64,000 nucleotides of DNA from an uncultured Oscillospiraceae bacterium (GTDB lineage: Bacteria; Bacillota; Clostridia; Oscillospirales; Oscillospiraceae): the NCBI GenBank assembly GCA_934572335.1, contig CAKTKU010000007.1, forward strand, positions 1 to 64,000, in the 5' to 3' direction. The notes beneath the pieces are model-generated. The model saw only the letters and a program-made list of their open reading frames with translations. It did no database searches and was not told where the DNA came from. Position 1 is the stretch's first letter. Each line of letters starts with the position of its first letter. Shown one piece after another: positions 8,274-16,729 of this stretch. The position numbers and the translations under genes were made by a program.

Positions 8274-8645
8274 GTGGCGGAAGGGCCTAGGTTTGAAGAA
8301 TATGAGCTTGTCGACGCCAATGGCGCGCCGGACGGGGCGCAGCTCGCCCTCACGCTGACGGACGACAGCATGGCGCCGTATTTTCCGCAGGGCGGGCGCA
8401 TATACGTCCAGTGCGGCGAAACGCCGGAGGAGTTCGGCGCAGGGGTGTTCATGTACCGCGGGCGCGTGCTGTGCCGCCAGTGGTGCGAGGATTATTCCGG
8501 CGCGCTGCACCTGCTCGCGGCGAACCCCGCGCGGCAGAGCGGGAATCTGCGCATTCCCGCGGCGGAGCGCGGCGCTCTTGTGTGTCTGGGGCGCGTGATA
8601 TACGCCGGGACGCTGCCGCGCCCGATCTACGCGATCTACGTGTGA
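8274..8645 (+). CDS. S24/LexA-fold domain protein lacking the catalytic Lys
   Basis: A 123-residue protein from a GTG start that follows GGGGAGG by eight bases. It begins as the S24 fold does: a DDSMAPYFPQGGRIYV block (Ser32 in the position of the LexA nucleophile), then GVFMYRGRVLCRQW, where the general-base Lys of LexA/UmuD (VxVKR) is Arg68. There is no DNA-binding domain. With Ser but no Lys the protein is unlikely to self-cleave, so it is probably a non-proteolytic relative. It precedes the membrane protein gene by 31 bases. Starting further upstream would give a 155-residue form but conflicts with the promoter. Confidence 0.65.
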   Translation: MAEGPRFEEYELVDANGAPDGAQLALTLTDDSMAPYFPQGGRIYVQCGETPEEFGAGVFMYRGRVLCRQWCEDYSGALHLLAANPARQSGNLRIPAAERGALVCLGRVIYAGTLPRPIYAIYV

Positions 8646-8676
8646 TAATAAAAAACACAGCATGGAGGAATGGAAG

Positions 8677-9558
8677 ATGTTCAAGGTTTTGATCAAGCGG
8701 TTTCGCTGGGCGCTCTACTGCGCCGTCATTTTCGTCGCGCTCGTCTTCCTGTCGGACGCTTTGACTGCCAGCGCGGGCATAATCGGCACGTTTGCCATTT
8801 TTGTGTTCCTGCCCGCCGGGGTCATCGCGCTCATCTGGGCGATCGTTGAGGCGGTGAAGGACATTGTCCGTGTCCGTGTCAAGGGCGAGGCTCCGCCGGA
8901 GGATAAGCCGACTGTGGGCGCGGAGTGCGCGGCAAAGCTCAAGGCGGGTCATGCCGAGTTCAAGTCGCTGGACGCGGCGGGAAAGCGCCGGTATATCATC
9001 CTGCGCGTGCTCGCGGTCGTGCTTGCGGCGGTCAGCATCATGCTCTTTATCAAAGAACTCATCGTTGTCCCGACGCTTGTTATCATCCTCGCTGTGGCGC
9101 TGTGGCTCGCCGCCTCGCCGAAGTCATATAACGCAGCGGTCAGCGGCGTGAAGATGCTCTCGTGCCCTGCGGAGCTGACGGTGGAAAAGCTCGCTGACGA
9201 CATTGCCGCGCTGGATTCTCCGCTCGGCACGCCGTATCTCGCGCGCATAAAGTTCGTGCCGGGCAAGTCGCTCGTTTTCGGACCGGACAGCGAGGGCGAA
9301 TATCTCTATATATATAAAAACGCGCAGGGCGCGCCGCTCTATCTCGCGGCGAACCCCGAGAGCGCGTTCATCGAGGAGCGCCTGACAAAGCCCCTGCGCG
9401 CGCCGTATGAGCCGCGCCCCGGCGAGACGGGCGAGGAGCTTATCATCGACCGCCCCGACACCGATACGCTCCTTGACGAGCTGACGGACGCGGTGTCCGG
9501 CTGGATAGAGACCGGCACTGCCGCGGAAACGGAGCACTTCAAGCGCCTTGCGCAGTGA
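8677..9558 (+). CDS. Membrane protein of unknown function
   Basis: 293 residues from the ATG at 8677, which follows GGAGG by eight bases; an ATG 15 bases earlier overlaps that site. Two hydrophobic hairpins are visible, at about 10-55 and 105-150, separated by a charged cytoplasmic loop. The C-terminal ~140 residues are soluble, with a segment EGEYLYIYKNAQGAPLYLA. I do not recognise the family. It probably shares a transcript with the S24-fold gene upstream. Confidence 0.7.
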   Translation: MFKVLIKRFRWALYCAVIFVALVFLSDALTASAGIIGTFAIFVFLPAGVIALIWAIVEAVKDIVRVRVKGEAPPEDKPTVGAECAAKLKAGHAEFKSLDAAGKRRYIILRVLAVVLAAVSIMLFIKELIVVPTLVIILAVALWLAASPKSYNAAVSGVKMLSCPAELTVEKLADDIAALDSPLGTPYLARIKFVPGKSLVFGPDSEGEYLYIYKNAQGAPLYLAANPESAFIEERLTKPLRAPYEPRPGETGEELIIDRPDTDTLLDELTDAVSGWIETGTAAETEHFKRLAQ

Positions 9559-9569
9559 GGACACATCAG

Positions 9570-9597
9570 CCCGTCTCCCGAAAGGGCGGCGGGCTGA
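9570..9597 (+). terminator. Probable terminator after the membrane protein gene
   Basis: Stem CAGCCCG / CGGGCTG with an imperfect interior, followed after ten bases by TCATCTTTTTT. The gap before the T-run makes it a weak terminator. Confidence 0.45.
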
Positions 9598-9626
9598 AAA
9601 TATCTCATCTTTTTTGCAAAAAACAC

Positions 9627-9655
9627 TTGCAATAAGCCGCGTATGGTGTTATTAT
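9627..9655 (+). promoter_or_regulatory. Promoter of the rimP-nusA-infB operon
   Basis: TTGCAA-17-TATTAT. Transcription would start near 9662, giving a leader of about 115 bases to rimP that contains the terminator hairpin at 9682-9708. Confidence 0.65.
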
Positions 9656-9681
9656 TCCAATGTAAGTATCAGTGTTTTCTC

Positions 9682-9708
9682 AGAGTGGGTCGCGGCCCAC
9701 TCTTTTTT
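9682..9708 (+). terminator. Leader terminator (attenuator) before rimP
   Basis: Stem AGAGTGGG / CCCACTCT with loop TCGCGG, running straight into six T. It lies about 20 bases after the predicted transcription start and before any gene, so it must act as an attenuator. In B. subtilis NusA limits its own operon through termination in the leader of this same operon; the same logic is inferred here. Confidence 0.75.
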
Positions 9709-9776
9709 GTGAGACTTTTGCCCCGGACATCGCGCCGAGTGCGGCATGGGGGTAAAACTTTGAAAGGGCATAGTGT

Positions 9777-10235
9777 ATGAGTAAGATAACCGATAAGGTC
9801 ACATCGCTGGCGCAGCCGCTTGTGGAAGAGGCGGGGTGCACGCTGTGGGACGTTGAGTATGTCCGCGAGGCGGGGACGTGGTACCTGCGCGTCTATATCG
9901 ACAAGCCCGGCGGCGTGTCGATTGACGACTGCGAGCGCATCAGCCGCGAGCTTGACCCCGTGCTCGACGAGGCTGATCCCATCCCCGACAGCTACGTTTT
10001 CGAGGTCGGCTCTGCCGGGGCGGAGCGGGAGCTGAAGCGCCCGCGCGACTTTGAGCAGTTCATGGGCAGCGAGGTCGAGGTAAAGCTCTATCAGCCGCTC
10101 GACGGCAGCAAGAGCTTTGTCGGCGTGCTCAGGGGCTATGACGCAGACGGCACGGTCACGATAGAGCGCGGCAATAAGGAGCTTCGCATCACAAAGACAC
10201 AGACGGCGCAGGTAAGACTGCACGTGTCAATATAA
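9777..10235 (+). CDS. rimP: Ribosome maturation factor RimP
   Basis: 152 residues, the usual length. It acts in 30S subunit assembly. The N-terminal alpha/beta domain carries LWDVEYVREAGTWYLRVYID and the conserved GVSIDDCERISRELDPVLDE block; the C-terminal SH3-like barrel follows after the EVGSAGAERELKRPRDFEQF motif near 77-96. First gene of the operon; a GAAAGG site precedes the ATG. nusA follows after 48 bases. Confidence 0.95.
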   Translation: MSKITDKVTSLAQPLVEEAGCTLWDVEYVREAGTWYLRVYIDKPGGVSIDDCERISRELDPVLDEADPIPDSYVFEVGSAGAERELKRPRDFEQFMGSEVEVKLYQPLDGSKSFVGVLRGYDADGTVTIERGNKELRITKTQTAQVRLHVSI

Positions 10236-10283
10236 GAAAACAAAATCATTTTTGCTTTATAATAAGGAAATGGAGAATCAGAA

Positions 10284-11336
10284 ATGAACGCAGAATTTTT
10301 CGAGGCCATAGAGGATATAGAAAAGGAAAAGGGCATCCCCAGAGGATATATGTACGACAAGATCAAGCAGGCGATGCTCGCTGCCTTCCGTCGCGACAAT
10401 CCCGAGTGCGAGGATAATGTCGACGTCATTCTTGACGAGGAGAACAAGCGCGTTGAGATGAACGTCAACAAGACCGTTGTTGAAGAGGTCGAGGATCCCT
10501 CGCACGAGATCAACCTTGAGGCCGCGAAGAAGATAAGCCGCCGCGCCAAGCTCGGCGACGTGCTGCCCATCCCCGTGGAGACGAAGAAGTTCGGCCGCAT
10601 TGCCGCCCAGTCGGCAAAGCAGGTCATCATTCAGGGCATCCGCGAGGCGGAGCGCGGCATAATCTATGAGGAGTTCACCTCCAAGGAGCATGAGATACTC
10701 ACCGGCATCGTCTCCCATATCGAGCCGAGAAACGGCGCGGTGTCCATCCGCATCGCCTCCAACAGCGAGTATACCGAGGCTATGCTCTCCGCCAATGAGC
10801 GCATCAAGACCGAGGAGCTCAAGGAGGGCGACCGCATAAAGGTCTATGTCGTCGAGGTCAGAAATTCCACGCGCGGACCCCAGGTGCTCATCAGCCGCAC
10901 CCATCCCGGTCTCGTCAAGCGCCTTTTTGAGCTTGAGGTACCCGAGATATACGACGGCACGGTCGAGATCAAGTCCATCGCGCGCGAGGCCGGAAGCCGC
11001 ACAAAGATGGCGGTGTGGTCGGCAGACGCGGACGTTGACCCCATCGGCGCTTGCGTCGGTCCCAAGGGCGGGCGCGTCGCCGGTATCGTCGACGAGCTAA
11101 ACGGAGAAAAGATCGACATTGTCAAGTACAGCGAAAACCCGGAGGAGTATATCGCCGCGGCGCTCAGCCCGTCTGAGGTCGTCAGCGTCACCATGCTCGA
11201 GGACGGCAAGAGCTGCCGCGTCATCGTGCCGGACGCTCAGCTCTCTCTCGCGATAGGCAAAGAGGGGCAGAACGCCCGCCTTGCCGCAAAGCTCACCGGC
11301 TATAAGATAGACATCAAGCCCGAATCCGAGGCGTGA
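10284..11336 (+). CDS. nusA: Transcription termination/antitermination factor NusA
   Basis: 350 residues, the length of Gram-positive NusA, which lacks the C-terminal acidic repeats of the E. coli protein. Domains in order: N-terminal RNA-polymerase-binding domain (about 1-125), S1 (about 130-200, with GIVSHIEPRNGAVSI), KH1 (about 225-295, with DPIGACVGPKGGRV) and KH2 (about 295-347, with AIGKEGQNARLAAKLTGYKI). It modulates pausing and intrinsic termination and probably acts on the leader terminator of its own operon. Start ATG follows GGAAATGG-type spacing. Confidence 0.97.
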   Translation: MNAEFFEAIEDIEKEKGIPRGYMYDKIKQAMLAAFRRDNPECEDNVDVILDEENKRVEMNVNKTVVEEVEDPSHEINLEAAKKISRRAKLGDVLPIPVETKKFGRIAAQSAKQVIIQGIREAERGIIYEEFTSKEHEILTGIVSHIEPRNGAVSIRIASNSEYTEAMLSANERIKTEELKEGDRIKVYVVEVRNSTRGPQVLISRTHPGLVKRLFELEVPEIYDGTVEIKSIAREAGSRTKMAVWSADADVDPIGACVGPKGGRVAGIVDELNGEKIDIVKYSENPEEYIAAALSPSEVVSVTMLEDGKSCRVIVPDAQLSLAIGKEGQNARLAAKLTGYKIDIKPESEA

Positions 11337-11378
11337 GATAGATAAAAATCCCCCCAACCTTGAAAGGAGGCGGCGGCA

Positions 11379-11645
11379 GTGCAGAAGAAAATACCGATGC
11401 GGCAGTGCTTGGGCTGCCGCGAGATGAAGCCCAAGCGCGAGCTGATACGTGTGGTGCGCTCGCCCGAGGGTGCGATCAGCCTTGACTTCAAGGGCAAGGC
11501 TCCCGGGCGCGGGGCGTATATCTGCCCGGACGCGGAGTGCCTGAAAAAGGCGATGAAGGCGCGCGCACTGGAGCGGGCGTTCTCCGCGCAGATACCGGGC
11601 GAGGTATATGAGAAGCTTCAAGCGGAAATGGAGGCCGGTGTATGA
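11379..11645 (+). CDS. rnpM: RNase P modulator RnpM (YlxR family)
   Basis: 88 residues from a GTG start after GGAGGCGGCGGCA. The family motif PMRQCLGCREMKPKRELIRV at about 6-25 and the APGRGAYICPDAECLKKA block at about 46-63 are both present. YlxR proteins bind RNase P RNA and lower its activity. The gene overlaps ylxQ by four bases (ATGA), so the two are translationally coupled. Confidence 0.92.
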   Translation: MQKKIPMRQCLGCREMKPKRELIRVVRSPEGAISLDFKGKAPGRGAYICPDAECLKKAMKARALERAFSAQIPGEVYEKLQAEMEAGV

Positions 11646-12076
11646 GCGAGAGACTGCTGAATATGCTCGGCCTTATGAGAAAGGCCGGGGCAATCGCGAT
11701 AGGCGAGGTCAACACCGGCGGCGCGTGCCGCGCGGGCAAGGCAAAGGTTTTGCTCCTGGCGGCGGATGCGTCCGACAATGCCCAAAGCCGGGCGGCGGGG
11801 TTCACGCGCGGGCGCAGCACCGTCACGGTGCGCCTGCCCTTCACAAAGGAGGATATATCCGCCCATGTGGGCGTGAACGGCTGCTCAATGGCGGCGGTGA
11901 CGGACATCGGCTTTGCCAACGCCTTTCTGAAAGCACTGCGGCAGGAGTACGGCGGCGAATACGACGCTGCCGCCGGGGAGCTTGAAACGCGCTTTGCAAA
12001 GGCGGAGCGCCGCAAAAAGGAAGCCGCGGCTCACGAGAGGAACAAGAGGAACGGAAAAAGGAGGACTAACGTATGA
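11642..12076 (+). CDS. ylxQ: L7Ae-family ribosomal protein YlxQ
   Basis: 144 residues. The L7Ae/L30e RNA-binding fold (kink-turn binder) covers about 1-95: LLNMLGLMRKAGAIAIGE is the usual beginning, followed by AKVLLLAADAS. The last ~45 residues are a basic Lys/Arg/Glu extension (ERRKKEAAAHERNKR) longer than in B. subtilis YlxQ (about 100 residues); it may be extra RNA-binding tail. Overlaps both rnpM and infB by ATGA. Confidence 0.88.
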   Translation: MSERLLNMLGLMRKAGAIAIGEVNTGGACRAGKAKVLLLAADASDNAQSRAAGFTRGRSTVTVRLPFTKEDISAHVGVNGCSMAAVTDIGFANAFLKALRQEYGGEYDAAAGELETRFAKAERRKKEAAAHERNKRNGKRRTNV

Positions 12077-14460
12077 GCATGATAAAGTACAGAGTGCATG
12101 AGGTGGCGAAGGATTTCAATGTGGGGTCAAAGGTGATAACCCAGATACTCACGGATTACGCCACCACGCCCAAAAACCATATGCAGGTGCTCGAGACGCC
12201 TGAGCTCGACGTTATCTTCGAGTATATGACCCAGCACAATCAGGTCGCAAGCCTTGAGGAGATATTTGCCGTCAAGCCCAAGGAGACCCCTGCCCCCGCA
12301 AAGCCCGCGGAGGCAAAGCCCGCGGACACCGCAAAGGGCGCAAAGCCCAAGGAAACCGCCGCCCCCGCCGCAAAGGCGCAGGGCGCGGGCGCACAGACCC
12401 AGCCGCAGAACGCCCAGCCTCAGCCGCAAAAGACCGCAAAGCCCGACAAGCCGCACACCCCGCGCCAGGTCGCAGAGAAGCGCGTTGTCGACACGCGCGG
12501 CGGCGCTGCCGTGAACATCGAAAAGTACAACGAGAAGTTCGAGGACATGGCGGGCATGAAGGCGAAGGACAATAACCTCCGCCGCGGCAACAAGGAGAAG
12601 ATAACCAGCAAGTCCAAGCAGCGCCCCGGCCAGCAGCTCGCCTCTGCGAAGCGCCGCCAGGAGGAGCGCGACAAGATGAATAAACTGCAGCTTGAGATCG
12701 CCAAGAAGCAGCAGCTCAAGGTGCAGATCCCGGATGAGATCAGCGTGGGCGAGCTTGCCTCGCGCATGAAAAAGACCGCGGCCGAGGTCATAAAGCAGCT
12801 CTTCAAGCTCGGTGTATTCGCCTCCGTTTCGGAGATAATAGACTATGACACCGCTGCTCTCGTGGCGATGGAGCTCGGCTGCAAGGTCGAGAAGGAGGTC
12901 ATCGTCACCGTTGAGGAACGCCTTATCGACGACCATGAGGATAAGCCGGAGGATCTCGTCCCCCGCGCGCCAGTCGTCGTCGTCATGGGTCACGTCGACC
13001 ACGGCAAGACCTCGCTTCTGGACTATATCCGCCATGCGAACGTCGTCTCCGGCGAGGCGGGCGGCATCACGCAGCATATCGGCGCTTACACCGTTGAGAT
13101 AAACGGCAGCCCCATCACCTTCCTCGACACGCCGGGTCACGAGGCGTTCACATCCATGCGCGCCCGCGGCGCGATGGTCACGGATATTGCCATCCTCGTC
13201 GTCGCGGCGGACGACGGCATCATGCCGCAGACCGTTGAGAGCATCAACCACGCGAAGGCCGCGGGCATCCCCGTTGTCGTCGCGATAAACAAAATGGACA
13301 CCGTCGGCGCGAACCCCGAGCGCATAAAGCAGCAGCTCACCGAGTATGACCTCGTCAGCGAGGAGTGGGGCGGCGACACGATCATCTGCCCCATATCCGC
13401 CAAGACCGGCGCGGGCATAGATAACCTCCTTGAAAACCTCGTCATCCTCGCCGAGGTGCAGGAGCTCAAGGCCAACCCCAACCGCGCCGCGAAGGGCACG
13501 GTCATCGAGGCACGCCTCGACAAGGGCCGCGGCCCGATAATGACCGTCCTTGTCCAGAACGGCACGCTCCATATGGGCGACATCATCATCGCGGGCACCT
13601 GCGTTGGCCGCGTGCGCACGATGATAAACGACAAGGGGCAGCGCGTCACGGAAGCCGGTCCCTCCACCCCAGTGGAGATCTCCGGGCTCGGCGAAGTGCC
13701 CAGCGCGGGCGACGTGTTCAACGCTGTCGCGGATGAGCGCATGGCCAGAGAGCTTGCCGAGGAGCGCCGCATCCAGCAGATGAACAATTCCATGGGCGGC
13801 GCGAAGAAGGTCAGCCTCGAGGATCTGTTCAGCCAGATACAGGCGGGCGAGATGAAGACGCTCAACATCATCGTCAAGGCGGACGTTCAGGGCTCTGCCG
13901 AGGCGGTCAAGGCCTCCCTTGAGAAAATATCCAACGAGGAAGTCCGCGTAAAGGTCATCCACAGTGCCGTCGGCGCGATAAACGAGTCGGATGTCATGCT
14001 CGCGGCGACCTCCGGCGCAATCATCGTCGGCTTCAACGTCCGCCCGGACAACGCCGCGCGCGACAGCGCCGCGAGAAGCCACGTCGACATGCGCATGTAC
14101 CGCGTTATCTATGACTGCATCAACGAGATCGAGGCGGCAATGAAGGGCATGCTCGCGCCGAAGTTCAAGGAGGCCATCATCGGTCACGCCGAGGTGCGCG
14201 AGACGTACAAGGTCTCCAAGGTCGGCACGGTCTGCGGCTGCTACTGCACGGACGGCAAGATCCAGCGCGGCTGTCAGGTGCGCGTCCTGCGCGACAACAT
14301 CGTTATCCACGAGGGCGAGCTCGCCTCTCTGCGCCGCTTCAAGGACGACGTCAAAGAGGTCGCCTCCGGATACGAGTGCGGCATGCAGGTCGAGAAGTTC
14401 AACGACATCAAGATCGGCGACGTTATCGAGTGCTTCGTCATGGAGCAGATAAATCAGTGA
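12073..14460 (+). CDS. infB: Translation initiation factor IF-2
   Basis: 795-residue GTPase that places fMet-tRNA on the 30S subunit. The N-terminal domain (IKYRVHEVAKDFNV) is followed by a low-complexity Ala/Pro/Lys/Gln linker (about 65-140) and a basic helix. G-domain: GHVDHGKTS (G1, about 307), DTPGHEAF (G3, about 354), NKMD (G4, about 408) and SAK (G5). Domains II, III and the C2 fMet-binding domain (about 695-790) are intact. It overlaps ylxQ by four bases. A perfect hairpin follows the stop codon. Confidence 0.98.
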   Translation: MSMIKYRVHEVAKDFNVGSKVITQILTDYATTPKNHMQVLETPELDVIFEYMTQHNQVASLEEIFAVKPKETPAPAKPAEAKPADTAKGAKPKETAAPAAKAQGAGAQTQPQNAQPQPQKTAKPDKPHTPRQVAEKRVVDTRGGAAVNIEKYNEKFEDMAGMKAKDNNLRRGNKEKITSKSKQRPGQQLASAKRRQEERDKMNKLQLEIAKKQQLKVQIPDEISVGELASRMKKTAAEVIKQLFKLGVFASVSEIIDYDTAALVAMELGCKVEKEVIVTVEERLIDDHEDKPEDLVPRAPVVVVMGHVDHGKTSLLDYIRHANVVSGEAGGITQHIGAYTVEINGSPITFLDTPGHEAFTSMRARGAMVTDIAILVVAADDGIMPQTVESINHAKAAGIPVVVAINKMDTVGANPERIKQQLTEYDLVSEEWGGDTIICPISAKTGAGIDNLLENLVILAEVQELKANPNRAAKGTVIEARLDKGRGPIMTVLVQNGTLHMGDIIIAGTCVGRVRTMINDKGQRVTEAGPSTPVEISGLGEVPSAGDVFNAVADERMARELAEERRIQQMNNSMGGAKKVSLEDLFSQIQAGEMKTLNIIVKADVQGSAEAVKASLEKISNEEVRVKVIHSAVGAINESDVMLAATSGAIIVGFNVRPDNAARDSAARSHVDMRMYRVIYDCINEIEAAMKGMLAPKFKEAIIGHAEVRETYKVSKVGTVCGCYCTDGKIQRGCQVRVLRDNIVIHEGELASLRRFKDDVKEVASGYECGMQVEKFNDIKIGDVIECFVMEQINQ

Positions 14461-14468
14461 TTTTTAAT

Positions 14469-14500
14469 GTGCAGGTGCTTTGGCAGCAAAGCACCTGCAC
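14469..14500 (+). repeat. Perfect hairpin between infB and rbfA
   Basis: A 13-base-pair uninterrupted stem, GTGCAGGTGCTTT / AAAGCACCTGCAC, loop GGCAGC. There is no T-run after it and rbfA starts 22 bases on, so it looks like an RNA-processing or stability element inside the operon rather than a full terminator. Confidence 0.7.
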
Positions 14501-14521
14501 GCATATGAGGTAAAAAGCATT

Positions 14522-14890
14522 ATGGCATCTAATAAGCTTGCAAGAACAAACGACGATATACAGTTCACCATCTCCAAGCTCCTGCGCGAGGTTAAGGACC
14601 CGCGCGTGCAGCAGGGGATGATAAGCGTGACGCGCGTGGAGACCACGGGCGATCTGCGCTATTCAAAGATATGGCTGTCCGTAATGGGCATGCAGGACGA
14701 GAAGGAGTTTAAACGCGGGCTGAAATCCGCGTCCGGCTGGCTCAGGCATGAGCTTGGCAGCAGCATGAACCTTCGCTACACGCCGGAGCTCGTGTTCGAG
14801 ATCGACCACAGCATCGAGTACGGCGCGCACATAAACGAGGTCATCAACTCGCTCGAGATAGACCATGACGGCGAGGATGGCAATGCCTGA
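14522..14890 (+). CDS. rbfA: Ribosome-binding factor A
   Basis: 122 residues from the ATG at 14522, preceded by GAGG; an in-frame ATG at 14480 lies inside the hairpin and is rejected. It is a single KH-like domain needed for 16S 5'-end maturation. Family signs: LARTNDDIQFTISKLLREVKDPRV at the N-terminus, TRVETTGDLRYSKIWLSVMG, and LGSSMNLRYTPELVFEIDHS near the C-terminus. It overlaps no gene; nrnA starts 16 bases after. Confidence 0.95.
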   Translation: MASNKLARTNDDIQFTISKLLREVKDPRVQQGMISVTRVETTGDLRYSKIWLSVMGMQDEKEFKRGLKSASGWLRHELGSSMNLRYTPELVFEIDHSIEYGAHINEVINSLEIDHDGEDGNA

Positions 14891-14906
14891 CCGAAAGGGT
14901 GAGAAC

Positions 14907-15842
14907 ATGAATTTCAAGGACTGCGCGGAGCTTTTGAAGAAAAATGACGACTTTCTTCTGCTCACGCATAAAAACCCCGACGGCGACACTGTCGGCAGTG
15001 CGGCGGCGCTGTGCAGCGCTCTGCGCCGCGCCGGAAAGACGGCGTGCGTCATGCCGAATCCGGGGCTGACGGATAAGCTGAGCGGCTACATCGTGCCGTT
15101 CCACGCGCCGGAGGGGTACGCCCCGTCGTTCACCGTTGCTGTGGACATCGCCACGGAGGGACTTCTGACGCCGGGGTATACCGGCAGCGTCGACCTCTGC
15201 ATCGACCATCATCCCACCAACACGCACTACGCCGCCGGCACCCTCCTCTGTGACGACCGCTCCTCCTGCGGGGAGATAGTGCTGGAGGTCATAAAGGCGC
15301 TGCGCGGCAGCATCACCAAGCGCGAAGCGACGCTTTTATACATGGCGCTTTCCACGGACAACGGCTGCTTTAAATATTCCAACACCAACGCCGCGTCGTT
15401 CCGCGCGGCGGCGGAGCTGATGCGTCTCGGCGCGGACAATGCCGGAATCAATATGCGCTTTTTCCGCAAGGCGTCGCCCGCGCGCATAAAGCTCGAGGGG
15501 CTCATTTACCTCTCCATGAGCTATTACCGCGACGGGAAGATCGCCGTGGCGGAGATAACGCAGGACATGATGCGCTCCGCTGGCGCGTCGGAGGAGGACA
15601 TGGACGATATCGCCAGTCTCCCCGGCAGGGCCGAGGGGTGCGAGCTCAGCATCACCATCCGCGAGCAGACCGACGGCACGTGCCGCCTCTCCCTGCGCTC
15701 GACCGAGAAGGTCAACAGCAGCGACATCTGCGCGGTTTTCGGCGGCGGCGGCCACGCCCTCGCCGCGGGCTGCACCATATCCGGCACGCCCGCCAAGGCG
15801 CGTGAGATGATACTTGACGTTATAAACGAGGTCTGGAAATGA
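14907..15842 (+). CDS. nrnA: DHH phosphoesterase, NrnA-type nanoRNase/pAp phosphatase
   Basis: 311 residues from the ATG at 14907, which follows AAAGGGTGAG. It degrades 2-5-nucleotide RNAs and pAp. The DHH domain has HKNPDGDTVGSA (metal site, about 22-33), the CIDHHPTN motif near 108-115, and the DHHA1 domain ends with VFGGGGHALAAG near 277-288. This position, between rbfA and truB, is the usual one in Firmicutes. It overlaps truB by ATGA. Confidence 0.93.
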   Translation: MNFKDCAELLKKNDDFLLLTHKNPDGDTVGSAAALCSALRRAGKTACVMPNPGLTDKLSGYIVPFHAPEGYAPSFTVAVDIATEGLLTPGYTGSVDLCIDHHPTNTHYAAGTLLCDDRSSCGEIVLEVIKALRGSITKREATLLYMALSTDNGCFKYSNTNAASFRAAAELMRLGADNAGINMRFFRKASPARIKLEGLIYLSMSYYRDGKIAVAEITQDMMRSAGASEEDMDDIASLPGRAEGCELSITIREQTDGTCRLSLRSTEKVNSSDICAVFGGGGHALAAGCTISGTPAKAREMILDVINEVWK

Positions 15843-16714
15843 ACGGCATACTGCTCATCGACAAGAGCGCCGGGTGGACGAGCAGCGATGTTGTCGTCAA
15901 GCTCAAGGGCGTGCTGCACCAGCGGCGCATCGGCCACGCCGGGACGCTCGACCCGATGGCGACAGGGCTGCTGACGGTGTTCGTCGGCAGGGCGACGCGC
16001 GCGGTGGAGTTCGCGGAGGCGCACGACAAGCGCTATACCGCGCATCTCCGCCTCGGCACGGTCACGGACACGCAGGACATCACCGGCACGGTGCTTGCGC
16101 AGAATGAGGCGAACGTGACAGCGGATGAGCTGCGCGCGGTGCTCTCGCGCTTTCTCGGCGAGCAGGAGCAGACCCCGCCAATGTATTCCGCCATAAAGGT
16201 CAACGGGAAGAAGCTCTACGAGATCGCCCGCGCGGGCGGCACGGCGGAGCGCAAGCCGCGCAGGATACGCATAGACGCGCTCTCGCTCATCGGCGAGGAC
16301 GCGGGCGACTGGGTGCTGGATGTGCGCTGCTCCAAGGGGACATATATCCGCGCCCTGTGCGACGATATCGGCGCGGCGCTCGGTTGCGGCGGGTGCATGA
16401 GCGCCCTGCGGCGCACCGCGGCGGAGGAGTTCACCGTGGACGCTGCGCACACGCTGGATGAGGTCATCGCCGCGGCGAACTCCGGTAATGCGGAGGAGCT
16501 GCTCATCCCGGTGGACACGCTCTTTGCCGCGCATCCCGCGTGGCGCGCGGACGCGGCGGCGGAGCGGCGCATACGCTGCGGCAATGAAGTAAAGGCTGCG
16601 GGGCTTGCCGACGGCGAATACCGGGTGTACTCCGCCGAAACGGGCGAATTTCTGATGCTCGGACGAGTGCAGAACGGCGTAATGAAAACGGTAAAAAGCT
16701 TTTTTGAGGTATAA
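15839..16714 (+). CDS. truB: tRNA pseudouridine(55) synthase TruB
   Basis: 291 residues. It makes pseudouridine 55 in the T-loop of tRNAs. The catalytic block GHAGTLDPMATGLL holds the Asp nucleophile D38; KRYTAHLRLGTVTDTQDITG and the QTPPMYSAIKVNG block follow, with CSKGTYIRALCDDIG at about 165-179. The C-terminal PUA-like part is short. Translationally coupled to nrnA; ribF follows after 15 bases. Confidence 0.96.
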   Translation: MNGILLIDKSAGWTSSDVVVKLKGVLHQRRIGHAGTLDPMATGLLTVFVGRATRAVEFAEAHDKRYTAHLRLGTVTDTQDITGTVLAQNEANVTADELRAVLSRFLGEQEQTPPMYSAIKVNGKKLYEIARAGGTAERKPRRIRIDALSLIGEDAGDWVLDVRCSKGTYIRALCDDIGAALGCGGCMSALRRTAAEEFTVDAAHTLDEVIAAANSGNAEELLIPVDTLFAAHPAWRADAAAERRIRCGNEVKAAGLADGEYRVYSAETGEFLMLGRVQNGVMKTVKSFFEV

Positions 16715-16729
16715 GAGGTGAGGATCGGC

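Noticed and set aside
12127..14310. 727-codon minus-strand frame opposite infB
   Set aside because: infB is unmistakable on the plus strand; the opposite frame is an open shadow rich in Asp, Val and Leu with no motif.
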